From NCBI RefSeq assembly GCF_013761175.1, contig NZ_JACDUR010000002.1:1-64000 (forward strand): a stretch of DNA of 64,000 nucleotides, read 5' to 3'. Positions 56,762 to 64,000 of the stretch are shown one piece after another; positions within the stretch are counted from its first letter, which is position 1, and every line of letters begins with the position of its first letter. Below the pieces are notes generated by a model, which searched no databases, had not been told where the DNA came from, and was given only the letters and a program-made list of their open reading frames with translations. A program made the translations under genes and the position numbers. The DNA is from Nonomuraea soli (lineage in GTDB: Bacteria; Actinomycetota; Actinomycetes; Streptosporangiales; Streptosporangiaceae).

Positions 56762-57640
56762 ATGACCGACCGCACCGTGATCGACGCCCCTTCCAACCTC
56801 GGACTGCGTCCGCCCGCGCCCGGCACCGTCCCGGGCTGTTACAAGCTCGCGGGCGCGCTGCGGGACCAGGGCATCGTGGCGCGGCTGGGCGCGGCCGACG
56901 GCGGCTGCGTGACGCCGCCCCGCTACGACAGGACCGGCTGGCAGGAGGGCGACGGCGTGTTCAATGCCGCCGCGATGGCCGCCTACAGTGTGCGCCTGGC
57001 CGACCGGGTCGGCGCGCTGCTCGACGACGGCCGCTTTCCCGTCGTGCTCGGCGGCGACTGCAGCATCGACCTGGGCACCGCGCTGGCGCTGGCCAGGCGG
57101 GGACGTCACGGCATGGTCTACGTCGACGGCCACTCCGACTTCCGTCACCCGGGCAACTCCTCCGGGGTGGGCGCCGCGGGGGGCGAGGCGGCGGCCCTGG
57201 TCACGGGACGCGGACAGGACGACCTCACCGACCTGGAGGGGCGCAAGCCGTACATCCTCGACAGCGACATGGTCATCGCGGGCATCCGCGACTACGACGA
57301 CGACCTGGAGGAGCTGGCGGAGCTGAAGATCCCGGCCTGGACCACCACGCGGCTGCGCGAGGCCGGGGGAGAGGCCGCCGGCACGATCCTCGGCCATCTC
57401 GGCGGCACCCGCGGTTTCTGGGTCCATCTGGACGTCGACGCGCTGGATCCCGAGGTGATGCCGGCCGTCGACAGCCCCGACCCCGGCGGTCTGACCCACG
57501 GCGAGCTGCGCGCTCTGCTCGCGCCGCTGCTGGCCGACCCCGGCTGCCTGGGGCTGACCGTCGCCATCTTCGACCCCGACCTCGACCAGGACGGCCGCCA
57601 CGCGGCCGCGCTCACCGACACGCTGGTGTCCTGCTTCTGA
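56762..57640 (+). CDS. Arginase/agmatinase-family protein
   Basis: This 292-residue ureohydrolase-fold protein keeps most metal ligands: DGHSDF (normally DAHxD) and HLDVDALDPEVMPAVDSP. The first ligand motif reads GGDCSIDL where most members have GGDHS, so a Cys replaces one metal-binding His. I recall an actinobacterial subfamily with GGDCS, so this may be a stable variant rather than decay, possibly with altered metal or substrate. Its ATG is 9 nt after the ABC exporter stop. Arginase, agmatinase or formiminoglutamase activity cannot be told apart. Confidence 0.82.
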   Translation: MTDRTVIDAPSNLGLRPPAPGTVPGCYKLAGALRDQGIVARLGAADGGCVTPPRYDRTGWQEGDGVFNAAAMAAYSVRLADRVGALLDDGRFPVVLGGDCSIDLGTALALARRGRHGMVYVDGHSDFRHPGNSSGVGAAGGEAAALVTGRGQDDLTDLEGRKPYILDSDMVIAGIRDYDDDLEELAELKIPAWTTTRLREAGGEAAGTILGHLGGTRGFWVHLDVDALDPEVMPAVDSPDPGGLTHGELRALLAPLLADPGCLGLTVAIFDPDLDQDGRHAAALTDTLVSCF

Positions 57641-57687
57641 CCGCACCCCGCGTGAACACCGGTCCGCCGTACGGCTCAGGCGGCGAC

Positions 57688-57721
57688 GATCCGGCGCCCC
57701 GTGATCTTCTGCGGCCGGATC
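57688..57721. terminator. Hairpin between convergent arginase-family and TetR genes
   Basis: GATCCGGC and GCCGGATC pair over 8 bp with an 18-nt loop. The loop is long and there is no T-run, so this is a weak bidirectional terminator candidate. Confidence 0.3.
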
Positions 57722-57740
57722 CGTACCACCGGCTCGCGCG

Positions 57741-58427
57741 TCAGGATGGGCGGCCAGGGGCCGAAGCCCCGTCCAGCGGGGTGTGTTCCCAGCGGCCCGT
57801 CAGCAGGGCGGGATCGGGTTCGCCGCCCGGTAGCGGGGGGTGCCCGGCGCGCAGGCCGTCGAGGGCGATGGCGATCGTGCGGCGGCGGGCCCGGCGCGCG
57901 GCGTCGACCAGGTCGGTGCGGCCCTGCCGGTCGAGTTGCTCGATCAGGGGTGACTTGCCGAGCTGTTCGATCAGCAGCGAGATGTCCATCGTCCCCGCGT
58001 CGGCCCTGAGCACTCCTGCCCGGTGCGCCCGCTCCACCAGCTCGCGCATCAGCTCGTCGGACCGGGTGAACTTGGCCGCCATCGCGTCGGTGACGGCGAT
58101 CGTGCCCGCCAGCGGTCCGAGGGAGCCGCCGCTGAACTCGACGCACGCGCCGACGTAGTGAGCCAGCCCTTCCCAGGGGTCGTCGTGGGCGAGGCCGCGT
58201 TGCGCCGCCTGGATCCACTGGTCGAGGGAGAGCGCGCACAGGTGCTGGAAGAGCTCGTCCTTGGAGCGGTAGCGGCGGTAGAGGCTGGCGATGCCGACGC
58301 CGGCGCGGGCCGCGATCGCCGCCACCGAGGCGTGTGCCCCGTCCACGGCCAGGACCTTCTTCGCGGCTTCCAGGAGGGCCTGGTCGTTGCGTTCCGCCTC
58401 GGCGTGCCGGGGGGCTTTGCGGGTCAT
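57741..58427 (-). CDS. TetR-family transcriptional regulator
   Basis: This 228-residue repressor has an N-terminal TetR HTH (LLEAAKKVLAVDGAHASVAAIAARAGVGIASLYRRYRSKDELF) and a helical ligand-binding C-terminus. The ATG at 58427 was preferred over the GTG at 58436 because TACAGT (58440-58435) lies 7 nt before it, a leaderless arrangement; the GTG would overlap that element. It is divergent from the quinone oxidoreductase gene, with a 12-bp direct repeat between them, and probably represses it. Confidence 0.9.
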   Translation of the reverse strand: MTRKAPRHAEAERNDQALLEAAKKVLAVDGAHASVAAIAARAGVGIASLYRRYRSKDELFQHLCALSLDQWIQAAQRGLAHDDPWEGLAHYVGACVEFSGGSLGPLAGTIAVTDAMAAKFTRSDELMRELVERAHRAGVLRADAGTMDISLLIEQLGKSPLIEQLDRQGRTDLVDAARRARRRTIAIALDGLRAGHPPLPGGEPDPALLTGRWEHTPLDGASAPGRPS

Positions 58428-58448
58428 GCCGCTCACTGTAGCCGTGTT

Positions 58449-58492
58449 GCGAAGCGATTCACTCCGTTATAGCTTGCCAAGCGAAGCGAATC
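58449..58492. promoter_or_regulatory. Direct repeat in the TetR/oxidoreductase control region
   Basis: GCGAAGCGATTC (58449-58460) and GCGAAGCGAATC (58481-58492) are 32 bp apart, about three helical turns, with TATAGC between. A TetR dimer pair could bind here. TTGCGA and TATAGC, 15 nt apart, may be the oxidoreductase promoter. Confidence 0.4.
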
Positions 58493-58511
58493 TATCCGTT
58501 TGGGGTGAGTC

Positions 58512-59483
58512 ATGCGGGCCGTGGTGATGGAAGAGTTCGGCGGGCCGGAGGTGCTGCGGGTGCGGCAGGTCGGCGATCCCCTCCCGGGGGCGGGACAGGT
58601 GCTGGTCGAGGTGGAGTACGCGAGCATCACCTTCGTCGAGACGCAGGTGCGCTCGGGTGACGGGCCCTTCGGCAGGCCCGCCCTTCCCCGCACGCCGGGC
58701 AACGGCGTGGGCGGGCGCATCGTGGCCGTCGGGGAGGACGTGGACCCTGGCCTGGTGGGGACGGTGGTCGTCACCACGACGGGTGGCGAAGGGGGATACG
58801 CGGAACGTGCGCTGGCCCGGGCCGACGACACGGTCCCGGTTCCCGAGGGGCTGGAGCTGAGGGAGGCGGTCGCGCTGCTGGCCGACGGACGGACGGCTCT
58901 GCTGCTGCACCGGCAGGCGCGGGTGCGGCCGTCGGAGCACGTCCTGGTGGAAGCGGCCGGAGGCGGCGTGGGCAGCCTGCTGGTGCAGCTCGCCGCCGCG
59001 GAGGGCGCCCTGGTGATCGGGGCGGCGCGGGGTGCGGGCAAGGCCGGCCTGGTCACCTCCCTCGGCGCGGCCCGCTACGTCGACTACTCCGCGCCCGGCT
59101 GGCTGGAGGAGGTGGTGGAGGCCACCGGCGGCGCCGGGCTCGACCTCGTCTTCGACGGTGTCGGCGGCCGGATCGGCACCGAGGCGGCCGGGGCGCTGCG
59201 CGAGGGCGGCCGGGTGAGCGTCTACGGGATGGCCAGCGGAGCGGCGGCCGAGCTGGACGGGGAGGCGCTGCGTGCTCGCTCCGTCGCCGTCATCGGCCTC
59301 ACCGGCCCGCCGAGTCCCGCCGAGACCCGCGCGCTCATCGCCGACGCGCTGGACCTCGCCGCCGCGGGGCGGTTGCGGCCGGTCATCGGCCAGGTCCTGC
59401 CGCTGGAGGAGGCGGCCGAGGCGCACCGGGCGATCGAGTCGCGTGCCACGATCGGCAAGACCCTGCTCCGGGTGCGCGGCTGA
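58512..59483 (+). CDS. Zinc-independent quinone oxidoreductase (MDR family)
   Basis: This 323-residue medium-chain dehydrogenase/reductase of the quinone-oxidoreductase type has an N-terminal GroES-like domain (MRAVVMEEFGGPEVLRVRQ), no zinc-site Cys cluster, a Rossmann motif AAGGGVGSLLVQLAAAEGALV (GGVGS) and TGGAGLDLVFDGVGG. It should reduce quinones or enones with NADPH. GGGGTGAG precedes the ATG. Control by the divergent TetR gene suggests induction by a toxic quinone or electrophile. Its 3' end and stop are repeated 51 bp downstream. Confidence 0.92.
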   Translation: MRAVVMEEFGGPEVLRVRQVGDPLPGAGQVLVEVEYASITFVETQVRSGDGPFGRPALPRTPGNGVGGRIVAVGEDVDPGLVGTVVVTTTGGEGGYAERALARADDTVPVPEGLELREAVALLADGRTALLLHRQARVRPSEHVLVEAAGGGVGSLLVQLAAAEGALVIGAARGAGKAGLVTSLGAARYVDYSAPGWLEEVVEATGGAGLDLVFDGVGGRIGTEAAGALREGGRVSVYGMASGAAAELDGEALRARSVAVIGLTGPPSPAETRALIADALDLAAAGRLRPVIGQVLPLEEAAEAHRAIESRATIGKTLLRVRG

Positions 59484-59548
59484 ACCAACCGGCCGCGACC
59501 CTCGGGCGAGGCCCTGCTCCGGGTGCGCGGCTGAACCACCCGGCCGCG
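59461..59548. repeat. Tandem 37-bp repeat containing the oxidoreductase stop codon
   Basis: Positions 59461-59497 are repeated at 59512-59548 with a single mismatch (AACC/ACCC). The first copy covers the last codons and TGA of the oxidoreductase. The 51-bp period keeps the second copy in frame after the stop. Confidence 0.85.
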
Positions 59549-59570
59549 CGGGACCGCGGCTCGCGGCGAT

Positions 59571-59601
59571 GCCCGGGTCCGCTCGGCGAGCGGACCCGGG
59601 C
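59571..59601. terminator. Strong bidirectional terminator hairpin
   Basis: GCCCGGGTCCGCTC and GAGCGGACCCGGGC pair perfectly over 14 bp around GGC, between the convergent oxidoreductase and subtilase stops. Confidence 0.7.
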
Positions 59602-59607
59602 CTTCGG

Positions 59608-62600
59608 CTATCGCAGGGGCAGGATGCGGGTGCTGGTCTGCTTGACCCGGTTGCCCGCCTCGTCCCAGGCCTCCACCCGGAAGCTGACCGCTCCGCTGGT
59701 GGCCCGCAGGTGCGGGTAGCGGACGCTGGCGGTGTACAGGCCGCCCCCGTCGCGCTTGAGCGTGACGGGCTGCCAGGTGGCGCCGTCGTCGGTGCTCGCC
59801 CACACCTTCATCCCGGCGATCTTCGGCATCGGCGCCGTCGACCGCGAGTGGTAGGCCTCGACCTGGAAGGTGTGCCCCCGCCCCGCCCGCACGGCGTTGT
59901 CGGGGCCGCCGCCGAAGGCGTAGCTGACGAACACCGCCGGCGTGGGACGGCACTGCTCACCGAATCCCTCGATGAACCACGAGTTGCACGCCACGCCCGG
60001 CTGGACGGCGTCCGCGGCGGGCGGGCCGGTGAAGGTCCACTCGACGTCGTGGGTGGCGTTCTTGGCGGTCAGCCGGTACACGCCCGGGGAGCTCGGCACC
60101 GTGTAGCGGGGCGCGTTGGGTGCCAGCGGTTCCACGCCCTCGCGCGTGATCTCCTTCCCGTCGACGTACAGGCGCGTCTCGTAGTTCGGCGTGAACGGCT
60201 GCGCGGTCGACCAGTAGGCGTCGCTGTCGACGCGGGTGGCGCCGACGCCGGAGACCTCGGAGAAGTCGGCCCACAACGTGTCGCCCTGCACGCAGATCGC
60301 GCAGTTGATGCCGAGCGGCTGCTGCTCCAGCACCCCGCCCTTCGGGTCGTGCAGCGACGCCGCGGCGTCCGGCACCGTCCCGGCGCCCGGCGTGCCGGGC
60401 GCGAACCACACCTGCTGGGTACGGCCGGGCCGGGCGAAGACCTCGGTCACGTAGCGGCTGTTCACGCCCTCGGTGCCCGCGGGGTCGGGCGCCATGCCGC
60501 GCAGCCGCAGGATCGAGGGGTCGACCGGCCACACGTACTCCGTGCGGACCTGCGGCGCCACGCCGACGAGGTCGGACTCGGAGGGCGAGATACCCCAGCG
60601 CGCGACGTCGTCGACCTTGTAGGCGTAGGTCCACTCCCAGAACCCCTTCGCCTGGGGCGCCCGGATGTCCAGGTCCACGCGCGCCAGGTCCCGTTCACGC
60701 ATCGTGTAGTGCATGGAGGCCGGGATGCGTCCCTCCTCGTACGGCGTGAGCGCGTAGGTGTAGGGCGAGTACCTGTGGCCCTCCACCCGGACGGTGACCG
60801 GTCCGCGCCCGGCCTGCGCCTGCAGCGCCAGGCCCTCCTTGGTCGACAGGTAGGCGATGGGGACGCCGATCGGCTTGGGCTCGCCGGTGAACGGCGGCTG
60901 CCACATCGGCAGCGGGACGGGGCAGGCGACGTCGGCCGTGGGGTAGACCAGCACGGCGGCGGCTCCGGCGTCCCTGAGGGGGCCGACGCGGTCGATCTGC
61001 ACCCCGCACTCCGGGTTGCCGAAGATGTCGGCCACGCCCTCGGCCGCCATCAGCACGAGCTTGCCGCGCAGGTCGCGCCCGGCGATCTCCTCGGGGGTGC
61101 CCTGGCCGACGTCCGCGACCCGCAGGTCGGCGGTGCCGGTGAAGGGCCTCCAATCGGGATGGCTGTTGACCTTCCCCTGCCAGTGCAGGTTGACGGCCGG
61201 GTCCAGCTCGGTCGCACCGCGGCGGCCGAGCACGCTCATGGCGACCTCGGAGCGGCCGAGCGTCCACTGGGTGGAGAAGCGGAAGGAGCCCTTGGTGACC
61301 TGCTTGGTGGGCGTCACCCACAGCTTGCCCCACGAGCCGGTGGGCACGCCGTTGATCAGGAAGCCGGAGAAGGCCTGGCCCTTGGCGTTGGTGCGCTGGT
61401 AGAAGGCGTTGTACCCGTTGTTCAGCGGTTCGGCCGGCTTGGGGGTGCTGAAGCGCACCTGGGTGGCCTCACGGGCGTCGAAGGTGATCTCGGTGTCGCC
61501 GGTGACGGTGAGTTCGGGCTCGAACAGCCAGGCCCGGTTGCGCCTGCTGTCGGCGTCGGTCCACTCCACGATCTGCAGCACGCTGATCGTGCCCTGCGGG
61601 ACGCGGGTGACCACGACGCCGTGATCGACGATCATGTGCGGGCCGAGCTGGCCCTTGCGCCCGTCGAGGTCGATGACGTCCTGGGCGAAGGGGGTGACGG
61701 GCTTGCCGTCGCGGCCGATGGTGCGGATGGTCAGCTCGACGGTGGGCACGTCGCGCACCGCGCCGACCGGGGTGGTCAGGCGCAGCTGCCCGGCCTCGGC
61801 CGTGACGGCTCCGCCGTACATGCCGACGGGCAGTCCCTCGGTGGTGAGCGTGACGGTGGTGGAGGCGGTGCCCTTGGCGGGCACGGTGAGGGTGGCGTCG
61901 GCGACGCTCAGCCGGTCCATGGCCGGCTTCACGGCCAGGGTGACGGGCTGGTCGCCCTGGTTGCTGTAGGTGAGCTCGCGGGTCAGCGGCTTGCCGGAGG
62001 TGTCGATCAGGCGAAAGTCGAGGCTCGGTGTGACCGCGACGACCGGCTGGGAGGCGGCGCGGCCCACGTCGACCAGGCCCGCGCCGCGCTCGTAGACGGT
62101 GCCGCCGATGTCCTTGGCGGTCGACATCAGCGCGGCCTTGAGCTGCTGGGCCGTCCACTCCGGGTGGGCCTGCGCGACGATCGCCGCCGCGCCCGCCACG
62201 TGCGGCGTGGCCATGGAGGTGCCGGAGGCCTTGGTGTAGAAGTCGTCGACAGGCGTGCCCATGGCGGTGCCCGCCGCGCGGCCCGCGGCGATGTCGACGC
62301 CTGGGGCGGTGATGTCGGGCTTGAGCGCTCCGTCGCCGACGCGCGGGCCCTGGCTGGCGAAGGGCGCCTGCTGGTTCGCCTTGTCCACCGCGCCCACGGT
62401 CAGCGCGGCGTCCGCGGTGCCGGGCGTGGCCACGGTCTCCTGGCCGCCGTCGTTGCCGGCGGCGATGACGAACAGCACGCCGGTGGCGGCGGTCAGGTCG
62501 TTGACGGCCTGGCTCATCGGGTCGGTGCCGTCGGTGGCGTTCGCGCCCAGGCTCATGCTGACGACCTTGGCGCCGGAGGCGGCGGCCCACTCCATCGCCT

Positions 62601-63564
62601 CGATGATCCCGGAGGAGTCTCCGGAGCCGCCGTCGTCGAGCACCTTGCCGACGAGCAGCCGCGCGCCGGGCGCGACGCCCTTGTTCGCGCCGTTGCCGGC
62701 GGCGCCGGAGCCGGCGATGGTGGTGGCGACGTGGGTGCCGTGACCGTGGCCGTCCTTGGCGGTCTCGTCGGGGACGAACGAGCGCGCCTCGACGATCTTG
62801 CCGGCCAGGTCTGGGTGGCCCGCGTCGACGCCGGTGTCGAGGACGGCGACGGTCACGCCGGCGCCGTCGTGCCCAGCCTTCCACGCCTCAGGCGCGCCGA
62901 TCTGCGGGACGCTCTCGGCCAGGTCGGCCTTGACCTTGCGGTCCAGCCACACCTTGGAGACGCCGCCCTGCAGCCGCGCGGCCCCCTTGGCGTCGGGCTT
63001 GCCGTACAGGGCGGCCCAGAACGAGCCCGCCTCGGCCTTGGCGACGTCGAGCGCGGCGCCGCCGATGCTCTCCAGGGTGGCGGTGGGCGCGCTGGCGGGC
63101 AGGGCGTCGGCCGAGCTCCTGGCGGAGGCGAAGCCCTCCGGGTACTGCACGATGACGGGAAGCTGCCGGGTCTCGGCGTCGGTGTAGCCGTTCTCGGCCA
63201 GGTAGGTGACGTTGAAGAGCTCCCGGTCGATCAGGCCCGACTGGATGGCGGGGAAGGCGTCGTCCGGCAGGACGTAGACGCCGTCGGGGCCGGTGCGGAC
63301 GAACAGCGAGGCGGTGCGGCCGTCGGCTCGCGGGGCGCCCAGCCGGTCGATCGTGTACTGGCCCGTGCCGGTGGCGGTCAGGGTGACCTTGTCGCCGGTG
63401 ATGAGCGTGACGGTGTGAGGTCCCTTGCCGACGCCCTTCAGGGTCACCGGCGGGGACGTCCGGGTCTCGGCCTGGGCGGGGGCGCCGGGCTGGGCCGCCA
63501 GCGTGGCGGTGACCAGCGCGAGAACCGAGGAGAGTGCGAGTGATCCGCGCCGAAGCCGGTTCAC
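59608..63564 (-). CDS. Large secreted subtilisin-like serine protease (S8)
   Basis: This 1318-codon frame encodes a secreted S8 protease. A signal peptide of about 32 residues (ending APAQA) and a prodomain of about 170 residues come first. The catalytic domain has Asp243 (AVLDTGVD), His278 (GHGHGTHVA), Asn371 (IAAGND) and Ser450 (SGTSMATPHVAGAAA). A protease-associated-like insert follows near 845-950 (LRDAGAAAVLVYPTA), then about 350 residues of beta-rich C-terminal modules. It is extracellular and probably digests proteins for nutrition or development. It starts with GTG after GGGAGGTG. A small acidic ORF and a LuxR gene lie upstream on the same strand. Confidence 0.94.
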   Translation of the reverse strand: MNRLRRGSLALSSVLALVTATLAAQPGAPAQAETRTSPPVTLKGVGKGPHTVTLITGDKVTLTATGTGQYTIDRLGAPRADGRTASLFVRTGPDGVYVLPDDAFPAIQSGLIDRELFNVTYLAENGYTDAETRQLPVIVQYPEGFASARSSADALPASAPTATLESIGGAALDVAKAEAGSFWAALYGKPDAKGAARLQGGVSKVWLDRKVKADLAESVPQIGAPEAWKAGHDGAGVTVAVLDTGVDAGHPDLAGKIVEARSFVPDETAKDGHGHGTHVATTIAGSGAAGNGANKGVAPGARLLVGKVLDDGGSGDSSGIIEAMEWAAASGAKVVSMSLGANATDGTDPMSQAVNDLTAATGVLFVIAAGNDGGQETVATPGTADAALTVGAVDKANQQAPFASQGPRVGDGALKPDITAPGVDIAAGRAAGTAMGTPVDDFYTKASGTSMATPHVAGAAAIVAQAHPEWTAQQLKAALMSTAKDIGGTVYERGAGLVDVGRAASQPVVAVTPSLDFRLIDTSGKPLTRELTYSNQGDQPVTLAVKPAMDRLSVADATLTVPAKGTASTTVTLTTEGLPVGMYGGAVTAEAGQLRLTTPVGAVRDVPTVELTIRTIGRDGKPVTPFAQDVIDLDGRKGQLGPHMIVDHGVVVTRVPQGTISVLQIVEWTDADSRRNRAWLFEPELTVTGDTEITFDAREATQVRFSTPKPAEPLNNGYNAFYQRTNAKGQAFSGFLINGVPTGSWGKLWVTPTKQVTKGSFRFSTQWTLGRSEVAMSVLGRRGATELDPAVNLHWQGKVNSHPDWRPFTGTADLRVADVGQGTPEEIAGRDLRGKLVLMAAEGVADIFGNPECGVQIDRVGPLRDAGAAAVLVYPTADVACPVPLPMWQPPFTGEPKPIGVPIAYLSTKEGLALQAQAGRGPVTVRVEGHRYSPYTYALTPYEEGRIPASMHYTMRERDLARVDLDIRAPQAKGFWEWTYAYKVDDVARWGISPSESDLVGVAPQVRTEYVWPVDPSILRLRGMAPDPAGTEGVNSRYVTEVFARPGRTQQVWFAPGTPGAGTVPDAAASLHDPKGGVLEQQPLGINCAICVQGDTLWADFSEVSGVGATRVDSDAYWSTAQPFTPNYETRLYVDGKEITREGVEPLAPNAPRYTVPSSPGVYRLTAKNATHDVEWTFTGPPAADAVQPGVACNSWFIEGFGEQCRPTPAVFVSYAFGGGPDNAVRAGRGHTFQVEAYHSRSTAPMPKIAGMKVWASTDDGATWQPVTLKRDGGGLYTASVRYPHLRATSGAVSFRVEAWDEAGNRVKQTSTRILPLR

Positions 63565-63621
63565 GCCGCACCTCCCCGTGTGGGGCTGCTGCTCATGAGG
63601 GGGTTCGCCTTTCGGGTCGGG

Positions 63622-63783
63622 TCAGAGCGGCTCGAAGCCGTCCGGTGGCCGGGCGGGTTCGGCGGCGGGTTCGGCGGCGGGGTCCTCGGACACCTCCTGC
63701 GCGCTCTCGGGCTCGTCCGGTGGGAGCTCGGGGTGCGGTGGACCGGGCACGTGACCGGTGCCTGCCGGCGTGTCGTCGGGCAT
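63622..63783 (-). CDS. Small acidic Pro-rich ORF (tentative)
   Basis: A 53-codon frame (MPDDTPAGTGHVPG, then AAEPAAEPARPPDGFEPL) lies between the subtilase and LuxR genes. Codon use is strongly GC-rich at position three, and the protein is acidic and low in complexity. No ribosome site or leaderless -10 fits well, so it may be a real small gene or chance. No function can be proposed. Confidence 0.35.
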   Translation of the reverse strand: MPDDTPAGTGHVPGPPHPELPPDEPESAQEVSEDPAAEPAAEPARPPDGFEPL

Positions 63784-63830
63784 GAGGAAAGGGTCGCGCG
63801 CGCCCTGGAGACGCAGGTATGGGGCGGCTA

Positions 63831-63846
63831 TGGGGTGAACACCCCA
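63831..63846. repeat. Inverted repeat downstream of the LuxR gene
   Basis: TGGGGTG and CACCCCA flank AA, starting 8 nt after the LuxR stop as read leftwards. There is no T-run. It may end the LuxR transcript or be an operator for the small ORF/subtilase. Confidence 0.4.
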
Positions 63847-63854
63847 ACTTCTGG

Positions 63855-64000
63855 TCAGGCCCCTGGGGTGCCTCCCAGGTGCCGCCCCAGCTCGACGCGC
63901 GAGCGCGCGCCGAGTTTGCGCATGGCGGCGCCCAGGTGCTTGTCGACCGTCTTGGGCGACAGGAACATCTGCCGGGCGATCTCCTGGTTGGTCAGCCCGT
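63855..64000 (-). CDS. LuxR-family transcriptional regulator, C-terminal part
   Basis: The gene runs off the right edge; only the last 48 codons are in the window. They encode the LuxR HTH: GLTNQEIARQMFLSPKTVDKH, then LGAAMRKLGARSRVELGRH and a short tail. The sensor part is outside, so it cannot be classed as a NarL-type response regulator or a LAL regulator. It ends just upstream of the subtilase gene on the same strand and might control it (inference). Confidence 0.85.
   Translation of the reverse strand, partial: GLTNQEIARQMFLSPKTVDKHLGAAMRKLGARSRVELGRHLGGTPGA

Noticed and set aside
59272..63543. A very long open frame antisense to the subtilase gene
   Set aside because: It mirrors the S8 gene almost exactly, contains no recognisable motif and is rich in Gly/Val/Arg/Asp, as expected from the reverse of a high-GC coding sequence. 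The subtilase has all catalytic residues in order.
1..64000. tRNA, rRNA, integrase or prophage genes
   Set aside because: I looked for tRNA-like cloverleaf ends, att-type direct repeats and recombinase motifs and saw none that I could support by eye; a covariance search would be decisive.

Overview
The window is a high-GC, densely packed stretch of actinobacterial chromosome. Codon third positions are almost all G or C, GTG and TTG starts are frequent, and there are several apparently leaderless promoters (TANNNT followed 6-8 nt later by ATG or GTG). The gene content fits a soil actinomycete, most likely of the Streptosporangiales (Nonomuraea/Streptosporangium-like). It includes an efeUOB iron importer, a DUF574-type methyltransferase, GAF-ANTAR and STAS regulators, a LuxR-fused hydrolase and a large secreted subtilase. 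The genus is an inference from gene content only. I see no rRNA, tRNA, CRISPR array, complete insertion sequence or phage gene.

Layout. 1-11.9 kb: an ABC drug-exporter ATPase, then a stress group (PRC-barrel, DUF2795, long-form catalase, EF-hand protein), a SAM methyltransferase, an alpha/beta-hydrolase-LuxR fusion, a hot-dog/luciferase-like oxidoreductase pair, a secreted RTX-like protein and two VOC-family proteins. 11.5-21.7 kb: a BlaI/M56 pair, then a metal block made of efeUOB behind an IdeR/DmdR-like iron box, a CPH-type copper ATPase, and a TerC protein behind a manganese (yybP-ykoY) riboswitch; zwf and a membrane protein follow. 21.7-28.2 kb: small transporters, regulators and oxidoreductases, including a divergent PhyH/AraC pair. 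28.2-39.6 kb: a regulatory and stress patch with two STAS proteins, a B12-binding MerR, a PAS histidine kinase, a GAF-ANTAR antiterminator, a tandem ferritin-like plus hemerythrin operon, a winged-helix regulator, secreted LGFP and FG-GAP proteins, a membrane protein carrying an Asp-Pro-Ala minisatellite, and a Crp/Fnr regulator. 39.6-46.4 kb: a rhamnoside-use operon (binding protein, two permeases, GH78 alpha-L-rhamnosidase) with a divergent LacI regulator and a clear operator. 46.4-64 kb: small enzymes, DoxX, TauE/SafE, a PepSY pair, a membrane M48-like peptidase with a small unknown partner, a MarR/ABC-exporter pair, an arginase-family protein, a TetR/quinone-reductase pair, a 1317-residue subtilase and the end of a LuxR regulator.

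How the genes work together. Catalase, PRC-barrel, ferritin/hemerythrin and a small membrane protein each sit behind a SigB-like promoter (GNNT or GTT-, 14-15 nt, GGGTA), which suggests one stress regulon that the STAS proteins may feed into. Metal control is handled locally: iron by efeUOB with its box, manganese by TerC with its riboswitch, copper by the CPH ATPase. The rhamnosidase locus is a self-contained import, hydrolysis and regulation unit.

Most interesting for follow-up: the alpha/beta-hydrolase-LuxR fusion whose catalytic triad looks dismantled; the ferritin-like/hemerythrin pair; the M48-like peptidase with its small partner; the complete manganese riboswitch with a readable expression platform; and two places where a gene's 3' end, stop codon included, is repeated just downstream.
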